Shown in pieces: positions 40,780-49,049 of a stretch of 64,000 nt of DNA. Origin of the DNA: RPQJ01 sp963823535. Its GTDB lineage: Bacteria > Pseudomonadota > Gammaproteobacteria > Steroidobacterales > Steroidobacteraceae. The stretch is taken from assembly GCA_963823535.1 (NCBI GenBank), contig CAWGLZ010000004.1, forward strand, positions 186,001 through 250,000. The letters run 5' to 3'. The translations under genes were made by a program, and so were the position numbers. Below the pieces are notes generated by a model. The model searched no databases. It saw only the letters and a list, made by a program, of their open reading frames with translations, and was not told where the DNA came from. Position 1 is the stretch's first letter, and every line of letters starts with the position of its first letter.

Positions 40780-41632
40780 GCAGGTAACCGATTCCACGCG
40801 ACAGGTGCAGCGTGACCGTGAGCAAAAGCACTCCGAGGATCGAGACCAGCGGCAGCAGCGCCGGGTGCGGCGACTGGACCACACCGTCGATCTGCACGAC
40901 CCCCTCATGGTAGAGCAGGACGACGATCGGCGCGAGGAAGGTGGCGAGCGAGACGACGATGCCGACGAACGCGAACGTGAAATAGAACACGCCGAGCGGC
41001 AGCATGGCGACCATGTACAGCAGCGTGCCCCAGGTGCGCGGATCCTTGAGCATGTCGGCAACCCGCTGCAGGAACGGCGTCTCCCGATCCGGGTACTGTG
41101 GTCGCCGCGGCATTCGGGTACCCAGCAGCGTCTCGACGAGGCGGCCCTCGGCCAGCGCGATGACGCGCGCGACGCCGATGAAAAGCAGGAAGAAGGGAAC
41201 GCCGATGATCAGGATGGCGAGGCCGACCGACAGCGAGAGGCCGGTGACCGCGAACGTGAAGTAGAACACGCCGGTCACCAGCGTCAGCAGCAGGTAGAGC
41301 AGCGACAGGTATACGCGCGGGTCGGTGTACACGCCGAAGAAGCGGCCGAGTGCCGACGTGCGCGGGCGTGGCGTGGGGGTGCGCAGGGCGTTCTGGATGG
41401 TCGCCTCGTTGGCGCGATAGGCCTCGGCCACTTCGTCCGGCGCCCCGTAGCTCGTGACGATGCGGGCGAGGACGTCGCCCTCGGCGTCGCCCGGGTGCTG
41501 CGCCAGTTCCGCTCGCAGGTGCTCCTCGGCGTCGTACAGGGCGTCCTGCACCAGTGCCGGATCCGCGCCCTGCAGGGCGGCTCTCAACGCGTCGAGGTAT
41601 TGCTCGACGGTGCGCGGTGTTGCGGCCGTCAT
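40733..41632 (-). CDS. HAAS/DUF1700-type membrane protein with duplicated sensor-like module
   Basis: A 299-residue protein coupled to a PadR regulator. Residues 10-75 form a soluble helical HAAS-like domain (VEQYLDALRAALQ, YGAPDEVAEAYRANE), usual in DUF1700 proteins that accompany PadR regulators. Two membrane modules follow, each starting TDPR/KDPR and containing LLY and GVFYFTFA with two long hydrophobic helices (residues 118-165 and 205-255), so the membrane part is an internal duplication; a last helix (LLPLVSILGVLLLTVTL) lies near the end. AGGAGA is well placed. It is likely a membrane-linked partner or effector in envelope stress control, inferred from the PadR pairing. Confidence 0.85.
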   Translation of the reverse strand: MTAATPRTVEQYLDALRAALQGADPALVQDALYDAEEHLRAELAQHPGDAEGDVLARIVTSYGAPDEVAEAYRANEATIQNALRTPTPRPRTSALGRFFGVYTDPRVYLSLLYLLLTLVTGVFYFTFAVTGLSLSVGLAILIIGVPFFLLFIGVARVIALAEGRLVETLLGTRMPRRPQYPDRETPFLQRVADMLKDPRTWGTLLYMVAMLPLGVFYFTFAFVGIVVSLATFLAPIVVLLYHEGVVQIDGVVQSPHPALLPLVSILGVLLLTVTLHLSRGIGYLHGQLAKTLLVNSRPV

Positions 41633-42048
41633 GGCGAGGTCTCCTGGGCTGCGGCACGATTGAGGGTCGAATCCACGAAGTCGCGCGTTGCGGTCCATGT
41701 CCTGCGCCACGCTGCCAGCGCTTCGCGCCCGAGCGGCGTGATTCGATAGTAACGGCGCGGCGGGCCGGAATACGACGGCACGACCCGGCTCGACAGCAAC
41801 CCGGAAGCGCTCAGGTTGCGCAGCACGGGGTACAGCGCCCCCTGCTTGAACGGTCCGGCCGCGTCGTGGTCGCCCGCGAGGCGCCGGGCGATCTGATATC
41901 CGTAGAGGTCCTCGGTCGCGTCGCCGAGCACCGATAGCAGCACGAGCGAGGTGAGTCCCGCACTCAACTCGCGCTGGAATTTCCGGGTCTGGAGTTCCGC
42001 GGTCCCATCGTGCAGGGCCGGCTCCCCATTCTCACTGAGCGGTGACAT
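41629..42048 (-). CDS. PadR family transcriptional regulator
   Basis: A 139-residue winged-helix regulator. The PadR signature is clear: LTSLVLLSVLGDATEDLYGY, then GALYPVLRNLSASGLLSSR and the wing GPPRRYYRITPLGREAL, followed by a short dimerisation helix (WRRTWTATRDFVDSTLN). Its stop overlaps the start of the HAAS membrane protein (ATGA), the standard PadR/DUF1700 pairing. It probably represses its own operon from the AT-rich promoter at 42081-42110. The inducer is unknown. Confidence 0.92.
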   Translation of the reverse strand: MSPLSENGEPALHDGTAELQTRKFQRELSAGLTSLVLLSVLGDATEDLYGYQIARRLAGDHDAAGPFKQGALYPVLRNLSASGLLSSRVVPSYSGPPRRYYRITPLGREALAAWRRTWTATRDFVDSTLNRAAAQETSP

Positions 42049-42080
42049 TAGTGACCACTTATTCTTACCGAGTGCACACT

Positions 42081-42110
42081 ATTAGATAATGGACTGTATT
42101 ATGAAGTCAA
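42081..42110 (-). promoter_or_regulatory. Promoter of the PadR operon
   Basis: On the minus strand TTGACT (42110-42105) and TCTAAT (42086-42081) are 18 bases apart, near-consensus sigma-70 elements. The surrounding 42049-42120 region is unusually AT-rich for this genome. A GTGCAC palindrome lies at 42072-42077, near the expected transcription start, a possible operator. The rest of the 213-base gap to glgC shows no gene. Confidence 0.65.
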
Positions 42111-42261
42111 TACTAGCTGCCCGTCAGGTCGACGGCGGGGTAGTTGTGCAAAATCCATCGTCCACCACGACGTAGCGGCTTTGCTCGGTGTCGGCGGTCG
42201 TGCGCACTCTGTAACATCAGGGGCGGCCGCGGGAGGCCGCAGGACCGGAGTGCCGATCAGG

Positions 42262-43536
42262 ATGTCCACCGAGCAACCGAGACAATTCGCCCCTCGCCGT
42301 TACCTGAGCCGACTGACCCGCGGCACGCTGGCCGTGATCATGGCCGGGGGGCGCGGGGAACGCCTCAAACACCTCACCGAGGACCGCTGCAAGCCCGCGA
42401 CGCCGTTCGGCGGCAAGTTCCGCATCATCGATTTCGCGCTGTCGAACTGCGTGAACTCCGGGATTCGCCAGATCTCGGTGCTGACGCAGTACAAGGCACA
42501 TTCGCTCATCCAGCACATCCAGCGCGGCTGGGGATACCTGCGCGGCGAGTTCGGCGAGTTCGTCGAGATCATCCCGGCACAGCAGCGCCGCGGCACGGAC
42601 TGGTACCAGGGTACGGCCGACGCACTGTGGCAGAACATGGATCTCATCCGTGCACATCGCCCGCTGCACGTGCTGGTGCTCGCGGGCGACCACATCTACA
42701 AGATGGACTACGGCCCCATGATCGGCTTCCACGTCGAGAAGGAAGCCGACATCACCGTGGGCGTCGTCGAGGTGCCGGTCGCGCGTGCGCGGGAATTCGG
42801 CGTCATGACGGTCGACGAGTCGAATCGCGTGCTGCGCTTCCAGGAGAAGCCGCACGACCCGGAGCCGATGCCCGGGCGCAGCGACGTCACGCTGGCGTCG
42901 ATGGGCATCTACGTCTTCAACCCGCGACTGCTCGAGCGACTGTTGCGCGCGGATGCGGACGACCCCGCGTCCGCGCACGACTTCGGCCGCAACATCATCC
43001 CGGCCGCCATCGAGAAGCTGCGCGTGTTCGCCTATCCCTTCGAGGACGTGCGCACCAAGGCGCAGAGCTACTGGCGCGACGTCGGCACCGTCGACGCGTT
43101 CTACGAGGCGAACCTCGAGCTGGTGCGCGTTTCGCCAGAACTCAATATCTACGACGAGCAGTGGCCGATCTGGACCTACCAGGAGCAGCTGCCGCCGGCG
43201 AAGTTCGTGTTCGACGACGAAGACCGGCGCGGTGCGGCGATCGACTCGATGGTCTCGGGCGGCTGCATCATCTCCGGCTCGCGGGTCGCGAACTCGCTGC
43301 TGTTCTCGAGCGTCCGCGTCCACGACTACTCGTCCGTCGACGGGGCGGTGATTCTGCCGCGCGTACGCGTAGGGGAGAATTGCGTCATCCGCCGCGCCAT
43401 CATCGATACCGGCACGCTCATCCCGGACGGCACGCAGATCGGCGTGGACCCGGCGGCCGACGCCGAGCGTTTCTACGTCACCGAGGACGGCGTCACGCTG
43501 GTGACGGCAGCCATGCTGCGCGGCGCGCCGCGTTGA
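42262..43536 (+). CDS. glgC: Glucose-1-phosphate adenylyltransferase
   Basis: A 424-residue enzyme making ADP-glucose for glycogen synthesis. The N-terminal nucleotidyltransferase motif is VIMAGGRGERLKHLTEDRC, followed by KPATPFGGKFRIIDFALSN. The substrate loop QGTADALWQNMD and the GDHIYKMDYG motif with the catalytic Asp are present, and FQEKP is intact. A left-handed beta-helix (residues 300-390, INGSRV/ANSLLFSSVRV-like repeats) carries the allosteric and tetramer interface. The start at 42262 fits the family; upstream in-frame residues are not conserved. It is two genes from glgA, which faces it on the other strand. Confidence 0.95.
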   Translation: MSTEQPRQFAPRRYLSRLTRGTLAVIMAGGRGERLKHLTEDRCKPATPFGGKFRIIDFALSNCVNSGIRQISVLTQYKAHSLIQHIQRGWGYLRGEFGEFVEIIPAQQRRGTDWYQGTADALWQNMDLIRAHRPLHVLVLAGDHIYKMDYGPMIGFHVEKEADITVGVVEVPVARAREFGVMTVDESNRVLRFQEKPHDPEPMPGRSDVTLASMGIYVFNPRLLERLLRADADDPASAHDFGRNIIPAAIEKLRVFAYPFEDVRTKAQSYWRDVGTVDAFYEANLELVRVSPELNIYDEQWPIWTYQEQLPPAKFVFDDEDRRGAAIDSMVSGGCIISGSRVANSLLFSSVRVHDYSSVDGAVILPRVRVGENCVIRRAIIDTGTLIPDGTQIGVDPAADAERFYVTEDGVTLVTAAMLRGAPR

Positions 43537-43585
43537 CGCGACCGGCCTCCCCGGACACGACGGCGCCTCACAGGAGAGATCACCG

Positions 43586-44092
43586 ATGCTGATTCGCCAC
43601 GCACGGCAGCTCGCTGCCGCATTGCTCGCCTTGGTCCTCGCGGCCTGCTCGACGATGCCGACCGACCTCGAGGCGCCGCGCCTGCAGGTCACGGGCATCC
43701 AGGTGCTCTCCACGGACATGTTCGCGCAGAAATTCAGGGTTCGCATGCTGGTGCAGAACCCGAATGACATCGAGCTGCCGGTCCGGGGCCTCGAATACCA
43801 GATCGTCATGATGGGCGACAGCTTCGCGGACGGCTCGAGCGAACACGCCTTCCTGCTGCCTGCGCTCGGCGAGGCGGAGTTCGACATGGCGGTGACGACG
43901 AACTTCGTGAGCAGCTTCGCCCGCCTGCTGAGCCGCGTGAGCGGTGGCAAGCTCGAGAACATCGACTACGAGATCACCGGCAAGGTCTATGTCGACAAGG
44001 GGATGCTGCGCAAGATCCCCTTCAGTCATCAGGGGACCGTCGACTTCTCGCGCGGGCTGAAGCCCCTGAAGGAGAAATCCGGGCAGCTGTAG
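43586..44092 (+). CDS. LEA type 2 (WHy domain) lipoprotein
   Basis: A 168-residue lipoprotein: the signal ends in the lipobox LVLAAC. The mature part is a single LEA14/WHy domain (residues 30-160), with LQVTGIQVLSTDMFAQKF, MLVQNPNDIELPVRGLEYQI and VTTNFVSSFARLL. Bacterial members are thought to bind or protect proteins or membranes under stress; the exact role is unknown. It follows glgC by 49 bases and is probably co-transcribed; glgA converges 21 bases after its stop. Confidence 0.88.
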   Translation: MLIRHARQLAAALLALVLAACSTMPTDLEAPRLQVTGIQVLSTDMFAQKFRVRMLVQNPNDIELPVRGLEYQIVMMGDSFADGSSEHAFLLPALGEAEFDMAVTTNFVSSFARLLSRVSGGKLENIDYEITGKVYVDKGMLRKIPFSHQGTVDFSRGLKPLKEKSGQL

Positions 44093-44113
44093 CAATCGGC
44101 GACGCTGCCCCCG

Positions 44114-45559
44114 CTAGAGCGTCGCGTACAGCTTCTCGTATTGCTCGACCTGCTTCTCCCACGAGAAGTCCTCGCGCATCCCGTTCAGCACCAGGCGTCG
44201 CCAGACGCCGGCCCAGCCGAACCACTCGATCGCCGTCGCGAGCGCCCAGCGCACGCCGCCGGGATCGAAGTCGTTGAACACGATGCCCGTGCCTTCGCCC
44301 GAGGCGGGGTCGAAGTGGCTGACCGAATCCGCGAGCCCGCCGGTGCGCCGGACGATCGGTACCGTGCCGTACTTGAGGCTGTACATCTGGTTGAGACCGC
44401 AGGGCTCGTACATCGAGGGCATCAGGAAGATGTCGGCGGCCGCCTCGATGAAGTGCGCCAGTTCCTCGCTGTAGCCGCTGTAGAAGACGGCCCGTCCGGG
44501 AAAGCGCTCCTGCAGGCCGTGCATGAACTGCTCGTACCGATGCTCGCCGCTGCCCAGCGCGACGAAGCGGATGCGGCCGGCGTCCAGGACCTCGGGCAGA
44601 GTGTCGTACAGCAGGTCGATGCCCTTCTGGTGCGTCAACCGGGTCACCATGCCGACGAGCGGCGTCGTCGCGGGGGCGGACATGCGCAGCAGGTCGAGCA
44701 ATGCCTCGCGGTTGCGTGCCTTGCCCGAGAGGTCCGACGCATCGAAGGCGTGCGGGATGTAGCGGTCGACGGCCGGGTTCCACTCCTCGTAGTCGACCCC
44801 GTTCAGGATGCCGCTCAATGACGCTCCGCGGGCACGCAGGCCGTCGTCGAGGCCGTGACCGCCGTCCGGCGTGCAGATCTCTTCGGCGTAGGTCGGGCTC
44901 ACGGTGGTGACCGCGTCGGCATAGAGAATGCCGTGGCGCATCGGATTGAGGCGACCGGACGCGAGGTCGGCCTGGTGCAGCGTCTCGACCGGCACACCCG
45001 GTGCAAGGTCGCCCGCCTGGCCGGCGGAGAACACGCCCTGATAGCCGATGTTGTGGATCGTGTAGACGCTCTTCGTCGCGCCGAAGATGTCCTGGTCCCA
45101 GGCGTAGGACGTGCGCAGCAGCAGGGGCGCGAGCGCGGTGTGCCAGTCGTTGGCATGCACGACGTCCGGCGCGAAACTCATGCGCTGGCAGCACTCGAGG
45201 GCTGCGCGCGTGAGCATCAGGTAGCGGACGTGCTCGTCCGGCGCGTCCGAGTAGATGCGCGGGCGCTCGAAGAGCGCGGGGCAATCGACCAGGTAGACCC
45301 ACAGGTCCGACCCCGGGACGCGGGCCGTGCGGACGCCGTAGCGGAAGAGGTGGGGCCCCACCTGCACCGTCAGGTCCTGCAGGTAGTCCACCGGGTGGAG
45401 GTCGGTGCCCCGCAGGTCCATCTGGCCATGCAACGGAATGAACACGCGAACGTCGTGACCGCGTCGTGCGAGCTGGCGCGTCAGGGCGGCCGACACGTCG
45501 CCGAGGCCACCGGTCTTGGCGAAGGGCGAGTACTCGGCGGAAAGGAAGCAGATTCGCAC
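44114..45559 (-). CDS. glgA: Glycogen synthase
   Basis: About 481 residues. This glycosyltransferase family 5 enzyme adds ADP-glucose to growing alpha-1,4-glucan. The ADP-glucose-binding motif KTGGLGDV is at residues 15-22, CPALFERPRIYSD and VHANDWHTALAPLLL are typical, and the C-terminal catalytic site holds PSMYEPCGLNQMYSLKYGT, with the conserved Glu and the TGGLADSV motif. The start is the GTG at 45559, where VRICFLSAEYSPFAK begins; the longer ATG frame adds 16 unrelated residues. glgC lies on the facing strand. A small hairpin and phaR lie upstream. Confidence 0.94.
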   Translation of the reverse strand: MRICFLSAEYSPFAKTGGLGDVSAALTRQLARRGHDVRVFIPLHGQMDLRGTDLHPVDYLQDLTVQVGPHLFRYGVRTARVPGSDLWVYLVDCPALFERPRIYSDAPDEHVRYLMLTRAALECCQRMSFAPDVVHANDWHTALAPLLLRTSYAWDQDIFGATKSVYTIHNIGYQGVFSAGQAGDLAPGVPVETLHQADLASGRLNPMRHGILYADAVTTVSPTYAEEICTPDGGHGLDDGLRARGASLSGILNGVDYEEWNPAVDRYIPHAFDASDLSGKARNREALLDLLRMSAPATTPLVGMVTRLTHQKGIDLLYDTLPEVLDAGRIRFVALGSGEHRYEQFMHGLQERFPGRAVFYSGYSEELAHFIEAAADIFLMPSMYEPCGLNQMYSLKYGTVPIVRRTGGLADSVSHFDPASGEGTGIVFNDFDPGGVRWALATAIEWFGWAGVWRRLVLNGMREDFSWEKQVEQYEKLYATL

Positions 45560-45585
45560 GCGGGTAGCCCTGGAGTTTCGCCGCA

Positions 45586-45604
45586 CGCCCGGTCCTGCCG
45601 GGCG
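45586..45604. repeat. Small hairpin between phaR and glgA
   Basis: CGCCCGG (45586-45592) pairs with CCGGGCG (45598-45604) around a five-base loop, in the short gap after the phaR stop and just before the glgA start. There is no T-tract. It could fold in the mRNA close to the glgA start region or mark the end of phaR. Confidence 0.4.
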
Positions 45605-45611
45605 CACCGGC

Positions 45612-46097
45612 TCAGGATCGCTTGTCGTCCTCGTCGCGGCCCTTGTCGCGTTTCGGCAGGAGTGCGCTCAGCATGCTTTCCTGCATCTTCGCGAGCGTCT
45701 CGAAGTTCTGGCGCGTCAGGTCGGCCACCGCGGACAGCGGCGTGTTGGTCATGATCCGCGAAAGCTGCGCCTGCAGGGCTTCCTGCTGGTTCAGGAACGT
45801 CTCCACGCTCTTCTCGAGGAAGCTGGCGAGATAGCCCTGCATCGAGTTGCCGTAGAAGCGGATGATGGCTTCGAGCACCTTGGTGCTCAGGATCGGCCGC
45901 CCGAACTGCTCCTGCTCCGCGATGACCTGCAGGAAGATGTGGCGCGTGATGTCGTGGCCGGTCTTGTCCTCGACGATGCGGATCTTCTCGCCCTTGACGA
46001 TCAGCCCGCGGATGTCGTCGAGCGTGATGTGGCGGCTCTGCGAGGCGTCATACAGGCGACGGTTGGCGTATTTCTTGATCAGGCGTTCCTGGCTCAT
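45612..46097 (-). CDS. phaR: Polyhydroxyalkanoate synthesis repressor PhaR
   Basis: A 161-residue DNA- and PHA-binding regulator. The N-terminal domain RLIKKYANRRLYDASQSRH is the PHB/PHA accumulation regulator signature, and the following region ITLDDIRGLIVKGEKIRIVE completes it. The middle (residues 80-125) is a helical PHB-binding part (FYGNSMQGYLASFLEKSVETF), and a charged tail (KRDKGRDEDDKRS) ends the protein. It normally represses phasin and synthesis genes and is released by PHA polymer. No phaC or phasin gene lies in the window. It diverges from a MaoC hydratase across 161 bases and precedes glgA. Confidence 0.93.
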   Translation of the reverse strand: MSQERLIKKYANRRLYDASQSRHITLDDIRGLIVKGEKIRIVEDKTGHDITRHIFLQVIAEQEQFGRPILSTKVLEAIIRFYGNSMQGYLASFLEKSVETFLNQQEALQAQLSRIMTNTPLSAVADLTRQNFETLAKMQESMLSALLPKRDKGRDEDDKRS

Positions 46098-46258
46098 GCG
46101 GGGAGTGTACCTCAGGCTTGTTGCGCTGCACGATAGGTCCACGGGCAGGGCCTGACCCCCGGGGCGGTGGGCTTCGCCGCGGGCCTGCCGTGGTCAGCCG
46201 TGGCGCGAAGCGCTTACACTGGATCGGGCGAATCGCCCGTCTCAGCCAAAGGTGCAGC

Positions 46259-46726
46259 ATGTCCCAGCAGCAGGTCCTGGAATCCCTCCAGGCACAGGTC
46301 GGCCAGGAAATCCATCGCAGCGACTGGCTGGAGATCACCCAGGCGCGGGTCGACGCCTTCGCCGAAGCGACCGGTGACCGGCAGTGGATCCACGTCGATC
46401 CGGAGCGTGCGGCCCGCGAGTCACCCTGGAAGGCGACCATCGCCCACGGATACCTGACCCTCTCTCTCTACCCGATGCTGCGCGGGCTGGTGGCGGCGGA
46501 CCATGAGGCCTACCCCGGGGTGCGGCAGGTAATCAACTACGGCCTCGACAAGCTGCGCTTCCCGAGCGCCGTACGGACCGGCAGCCGCGTGCGTGCGCGC
46601 TGCACGCTGCTCAAGGTGGAACCCGTCACCGGCGGGCTGCAGGTGAGCGAGCAGTACACCGTCGACATCGACGGCGAGCCGAAGCCGGCCTGCGTGGCCG
46701 AGGCGATCATGCGGCTGTACTTCTAG
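46259..46726 (+). CDS. MaoC family (R)-specific enoyl-CoA hydratase-like protein
   Basis: A 155-residue single hotdog-fold protein. The hydratase-2 motif is present: ATGDRQWIHVDPERAAR, with the Asp and His of the catalytic pair, then TIAHGYLTLSLYPML. The INYGLDKLRFPSAVRTGSRVR segment is typical of the NodN/MaoC branch. These enzymes hydrate trans-2-enoyl-CoA to (R)-3-hydroxyacyl-CoA, which can feed PHA synthesis. Its divergent partner is phaR, which supports that reading, but the NodN branch has mixed functions. The ATG at 46259 is the start where the family begins. Confidence 0.88.
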   Translation: MSQQQVLESLQAQVGQEIHRSDWLEITQARVDAFAEATGDRQWIHVDPERAARESPWKATIAHGYLTLSLYPMLRGLVAADHEAYPGVRQVINYGLDKLRFPSAVRTGSRVRARCTLLKVEPVTGGLQVSEQYTVDIDGEPKPACVAEAIMRLYF

Positions 46727-46816
46727 CCGCTATTGCCACATTCCGCCCGGGCATGATCACCGTGCTGCGGGTGGGCTATAGTGCCCCGCGCATCGACAAC
46801 ATCACGCGGGGGTCCC

Positions 46817-47758
46817 ATGATCTACGACAGCATCCTGCACACCATCGGGCGCACGCCGGTCGTGCGCGTCAACCGCATCGCGCCGGCGCACGTCACGATG
46901 TACGTGAAGTGCGAGTACTTCAATCCGCTGTCCTCGGTGAAGGACCGCCTCGCCATCGCGATCATCGAGGATGGTGAGCGCAGCGGCGCACTCAAGCCCG
47001 GCCAGACCGTCGTCGAGGCCACCTCGGGCAACACGGGCATTGCGCTCGCCATGGTCTGCGCGGCCCGCGGCTATCCGTTCGTCGCCGTGATGGCCGAGTC
47101 GTTCTCGGTCGAGCGGCGCAAGATCATGCGCATGCTCGGCGCACGGGTGATCCTGACGCCGGCCGCGGAGCGGGGCAGCGGAATGGTGCGCAAGGCGCTC
47201 GAACTCTCGCAGAAGCACGGCTGGTTCCTCGCCAACCAGTTCGAGAACCCGGCCAATCCCGCCTACCATCGCCAGACGACGGGCCCCGAGATTCTCGGTG
47301 ACTTCGCGGGCCGCCGGCTCGACTTCTTCGTGACGGGCTGGGGCACCGGCGGCACGATGACGGGTGCAGGCGAGATGATCCGGCTCGCGCGGCCCGAGGT
47401 GAAGATCATCGCCACCGAACCGGCGGGCGCCTCGCTGCTGGCGGGCGCCGAGTGGAAGCCGCACAAGGTCCAGGGCTGGACGCCCGACTTCGTGCCGAAG
47501 GTGCTGGATCGCTCGGTGCCGCACGAGATCGTGCCGGTGAGCGACGAGGAATCGATTGCGGCGTCGCGCGCCCTGGCGAGCCAGGAAGGGATCTTCTGCG
47601 GCATTTCCTCGGGTGGCACCTTTGCGGCGGCGCTCAAGGTCGCAGCGACGGCGCCACAGGGTTCGGTCCTGCTCGCGATGCTGCCCGACACCGGCGAGCG
47701 CTACATGTCCACGCCGCTGTTCGAGGGCATCCCCGAGGGGTCGGATCCCGAGCCCTGA
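46817..47758 (+). CDS. Cysteine synthase family PLP enzyme
   Basis: A 313-residue PLP-dependent beta-replacing enzyme of the O-acetylserine sulfhydrylase family. The PLP lysine is in NPLSSVKDRLA, the substrate loop is EATSGNTGIALA, the phosphate-binding loop is GWGTGGTMTG, and CGISSGGTFAAAL lies near the C-terminus. It would make L-cysteine from O-acetylserine and sulfide, or a related amino acid. It could be cysK or a paralogue such as the cystathionine-beta-synthase-like or phosphoserine-using kind; neighbours do not decide. GCGGGGG lies upstream of ATG 46817. Confidence 0.92.
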   Translation: MIYDSILHTIGRTPVVRVNRIAPAHVTMYVKCEYFNPLSSVKDRLAIAIIEDGERSGALKPGQTVVEATSGNTGIALAMVCAARGYPFVAVMAESFSVERRKIMRMLGARVILTPAAERGSGMVRKALELSQKHGWFLANQFENPANPAYHRQTTGPEILGDFAGRRLDFFVTGWGTGGTMTGAGEMIRLARPEVKIIATEPAGASLLAGAEWKPHKVQGWTPDFVPKVLDRSVPHEIVPVSDEESIAASRALASQEGIFCGISSGGTFAAALKVAATAPQGSVLLAMLPDTGERYMSTPLFEGIPEGSDPEP

Positions 47759-47894
47759 GCCAGGGCGCGAGCCCGACACGAGGGCAAGCGGCGGATCGCC
47801 GCCGGTTGCATCCTTTCTCCTGCCCGTCACGAATGGGTGGGATAATTACCGGCTGTTCCACCCGCCTGGCGCCGAGGCAGCGCGTCCCTACCCG

Positions 47895-49049
47895 ATGTCA
47901 GACACGTTCAAGAAGCTGCTGCTCGGCGCCGTCATCGGCGCGATCCTGTTCGCCTTCTATGCGCACGTCGGTCGCGAGCGCGCCAAGCGCGATCCCGCCG
48001 CTGGCAGCCCGGCCCCGGCCGCCGGGCCGGCTGCGACCGGTGGTCGACCGGCCGGCACGAGCTTCAGCCAGAAGCCGGTCTCGGTGATCGTCGAACCCGT
48101 CCGTTCCGAACGCATCGCGTTCGAACTCGAGGCGCTCGGCACCGCCGGGGCCAATGAGTCGGTCGAGGTCACGTCGAAAGTCGTCAACCAGGTGACCACC
48201 GTCCGCTTCGAGGAGGGCCAGCAGGTGCGGCGGGGCGACGTGCTGGTCGAACTCGACGGTGCCCAGGCGCGCGCGGATGTTGCGGTGGCCGAGGCGGCGC
48301 TGGCCGAAAGCCGCAGCCAGTACGAGCGCAGCCGCGAACTGTACGCAACCAAGGTGCTGTCCGACTCCCAGATCGAGCAGATCGAGGCGACGTTCAAGGC
48401 AAACGAGGCACGCGTGGCGGCCGCGCGTGCGCGGCTCGGTGACACGGTCGTGCGCGCGCCGTTCGGCGGGAGGGTCGGCCTGCGCAGGATCAGCGTCGGC
48501 AGCCTGATCAGCCCGGGCACCGTCATCACCACGCTCGACGACACGAGTACGATCAAGCTCGACTTCACGATCCCGGAGACCTTCCTGTCGGCCGTCCGGC
48601 CCGGGCTGGAGATCACTGCGCGCAGCGTTGCCTACCCCGACAAGGCCTTTACCGGCCGCGTCTCGAGCGTCGACACCCGCGTGGATCCCAGCACGCGTTC
48701 AGTGACGGTGCGCGCGGAATTGCCGAATCCCGAGGGCCTGCTCAAGCCCGGCATGTTCCTCACGGTACGACTGTCCAGGGGTGCCGTCGACGCCTTGCTG
48801 GTGCCGGAGCATGCGCTGGTGCCCGAGCAGGGCGACGTCTTCGTATTCGTGGTCAAGGACGGCGCCGCCGAAAAGCGGCTGATCCACACGGGCGAGCGCC
48901 GCGTCGGCGAGGTGCAGGTCCTCGACGGCCTGTCGGCGGGCGACGTCGTGGTGACCGAGGGGACGCAGAAGCTGCGGCCCGGTTCGGCCGTCAGCATCGT
49001 CCAGGGGGAGGGCGCGGCCGTCGAGTCGGTCACCGCGGCGTCGCCATGA
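47895..49049 (+). CDS. RND efflux periplasmic adaptor (membrane fusion protein)
   Basis: A 384-residue adaptor anchored by one N-terminal membrane helix (LLLGAVIGAILFAFYAHV), followed by a Pro/Ala/Gly-rich linker. The lipoyl halves are VTSKVVNQVTTVRFEEGQQV and VVRAPFGGRVGLRRISVG, flanking a short alpha hairpin (ARADVAVAEAALAESRSQYE). The beta-barrel and membrane-proximal domains follow (LLKPGMFLTVRL, GLSAGDVVVTEGTQKL). Its stop overlaps the permease start (ATGA). No outer-membrane factor gene is adjacent, so a TolC-type protein encoded elsewhere would be needed. Confidence 0.94.
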   Translation: MSDTFKKLLLGAVIGAILFAFYAHVGRERAKRDPAAGSPAPAAGPAATGGRPAGTSFSQKPVSVIVEPVRSERIAFELEALGTAGANESVEVTSKVVNQVTTVRFEEGQQVRRGDVLVELDGAQARADVAVAEAALAESRSQYERSRELYATKVLSDSQIEQIEATFKANEARVAAARARLGDTVVRAPFGGRVGLRRISVGSLISPGTVITTLDDTSTIKLDFTIPETFLSAVRPGLEITARSVAYPDKAFTGRVSSVDTRVDPSTRSVTVRAELPNPEGLLKPGMFLTVRLSRGAVDALLVPEHALVPEQGDVFVFVVKDGAAEKRLIHTGERRVGEVQVLDGLSAGDVVVTEGTQKLRPGSAVSIVQGEGAAVESVTAASP

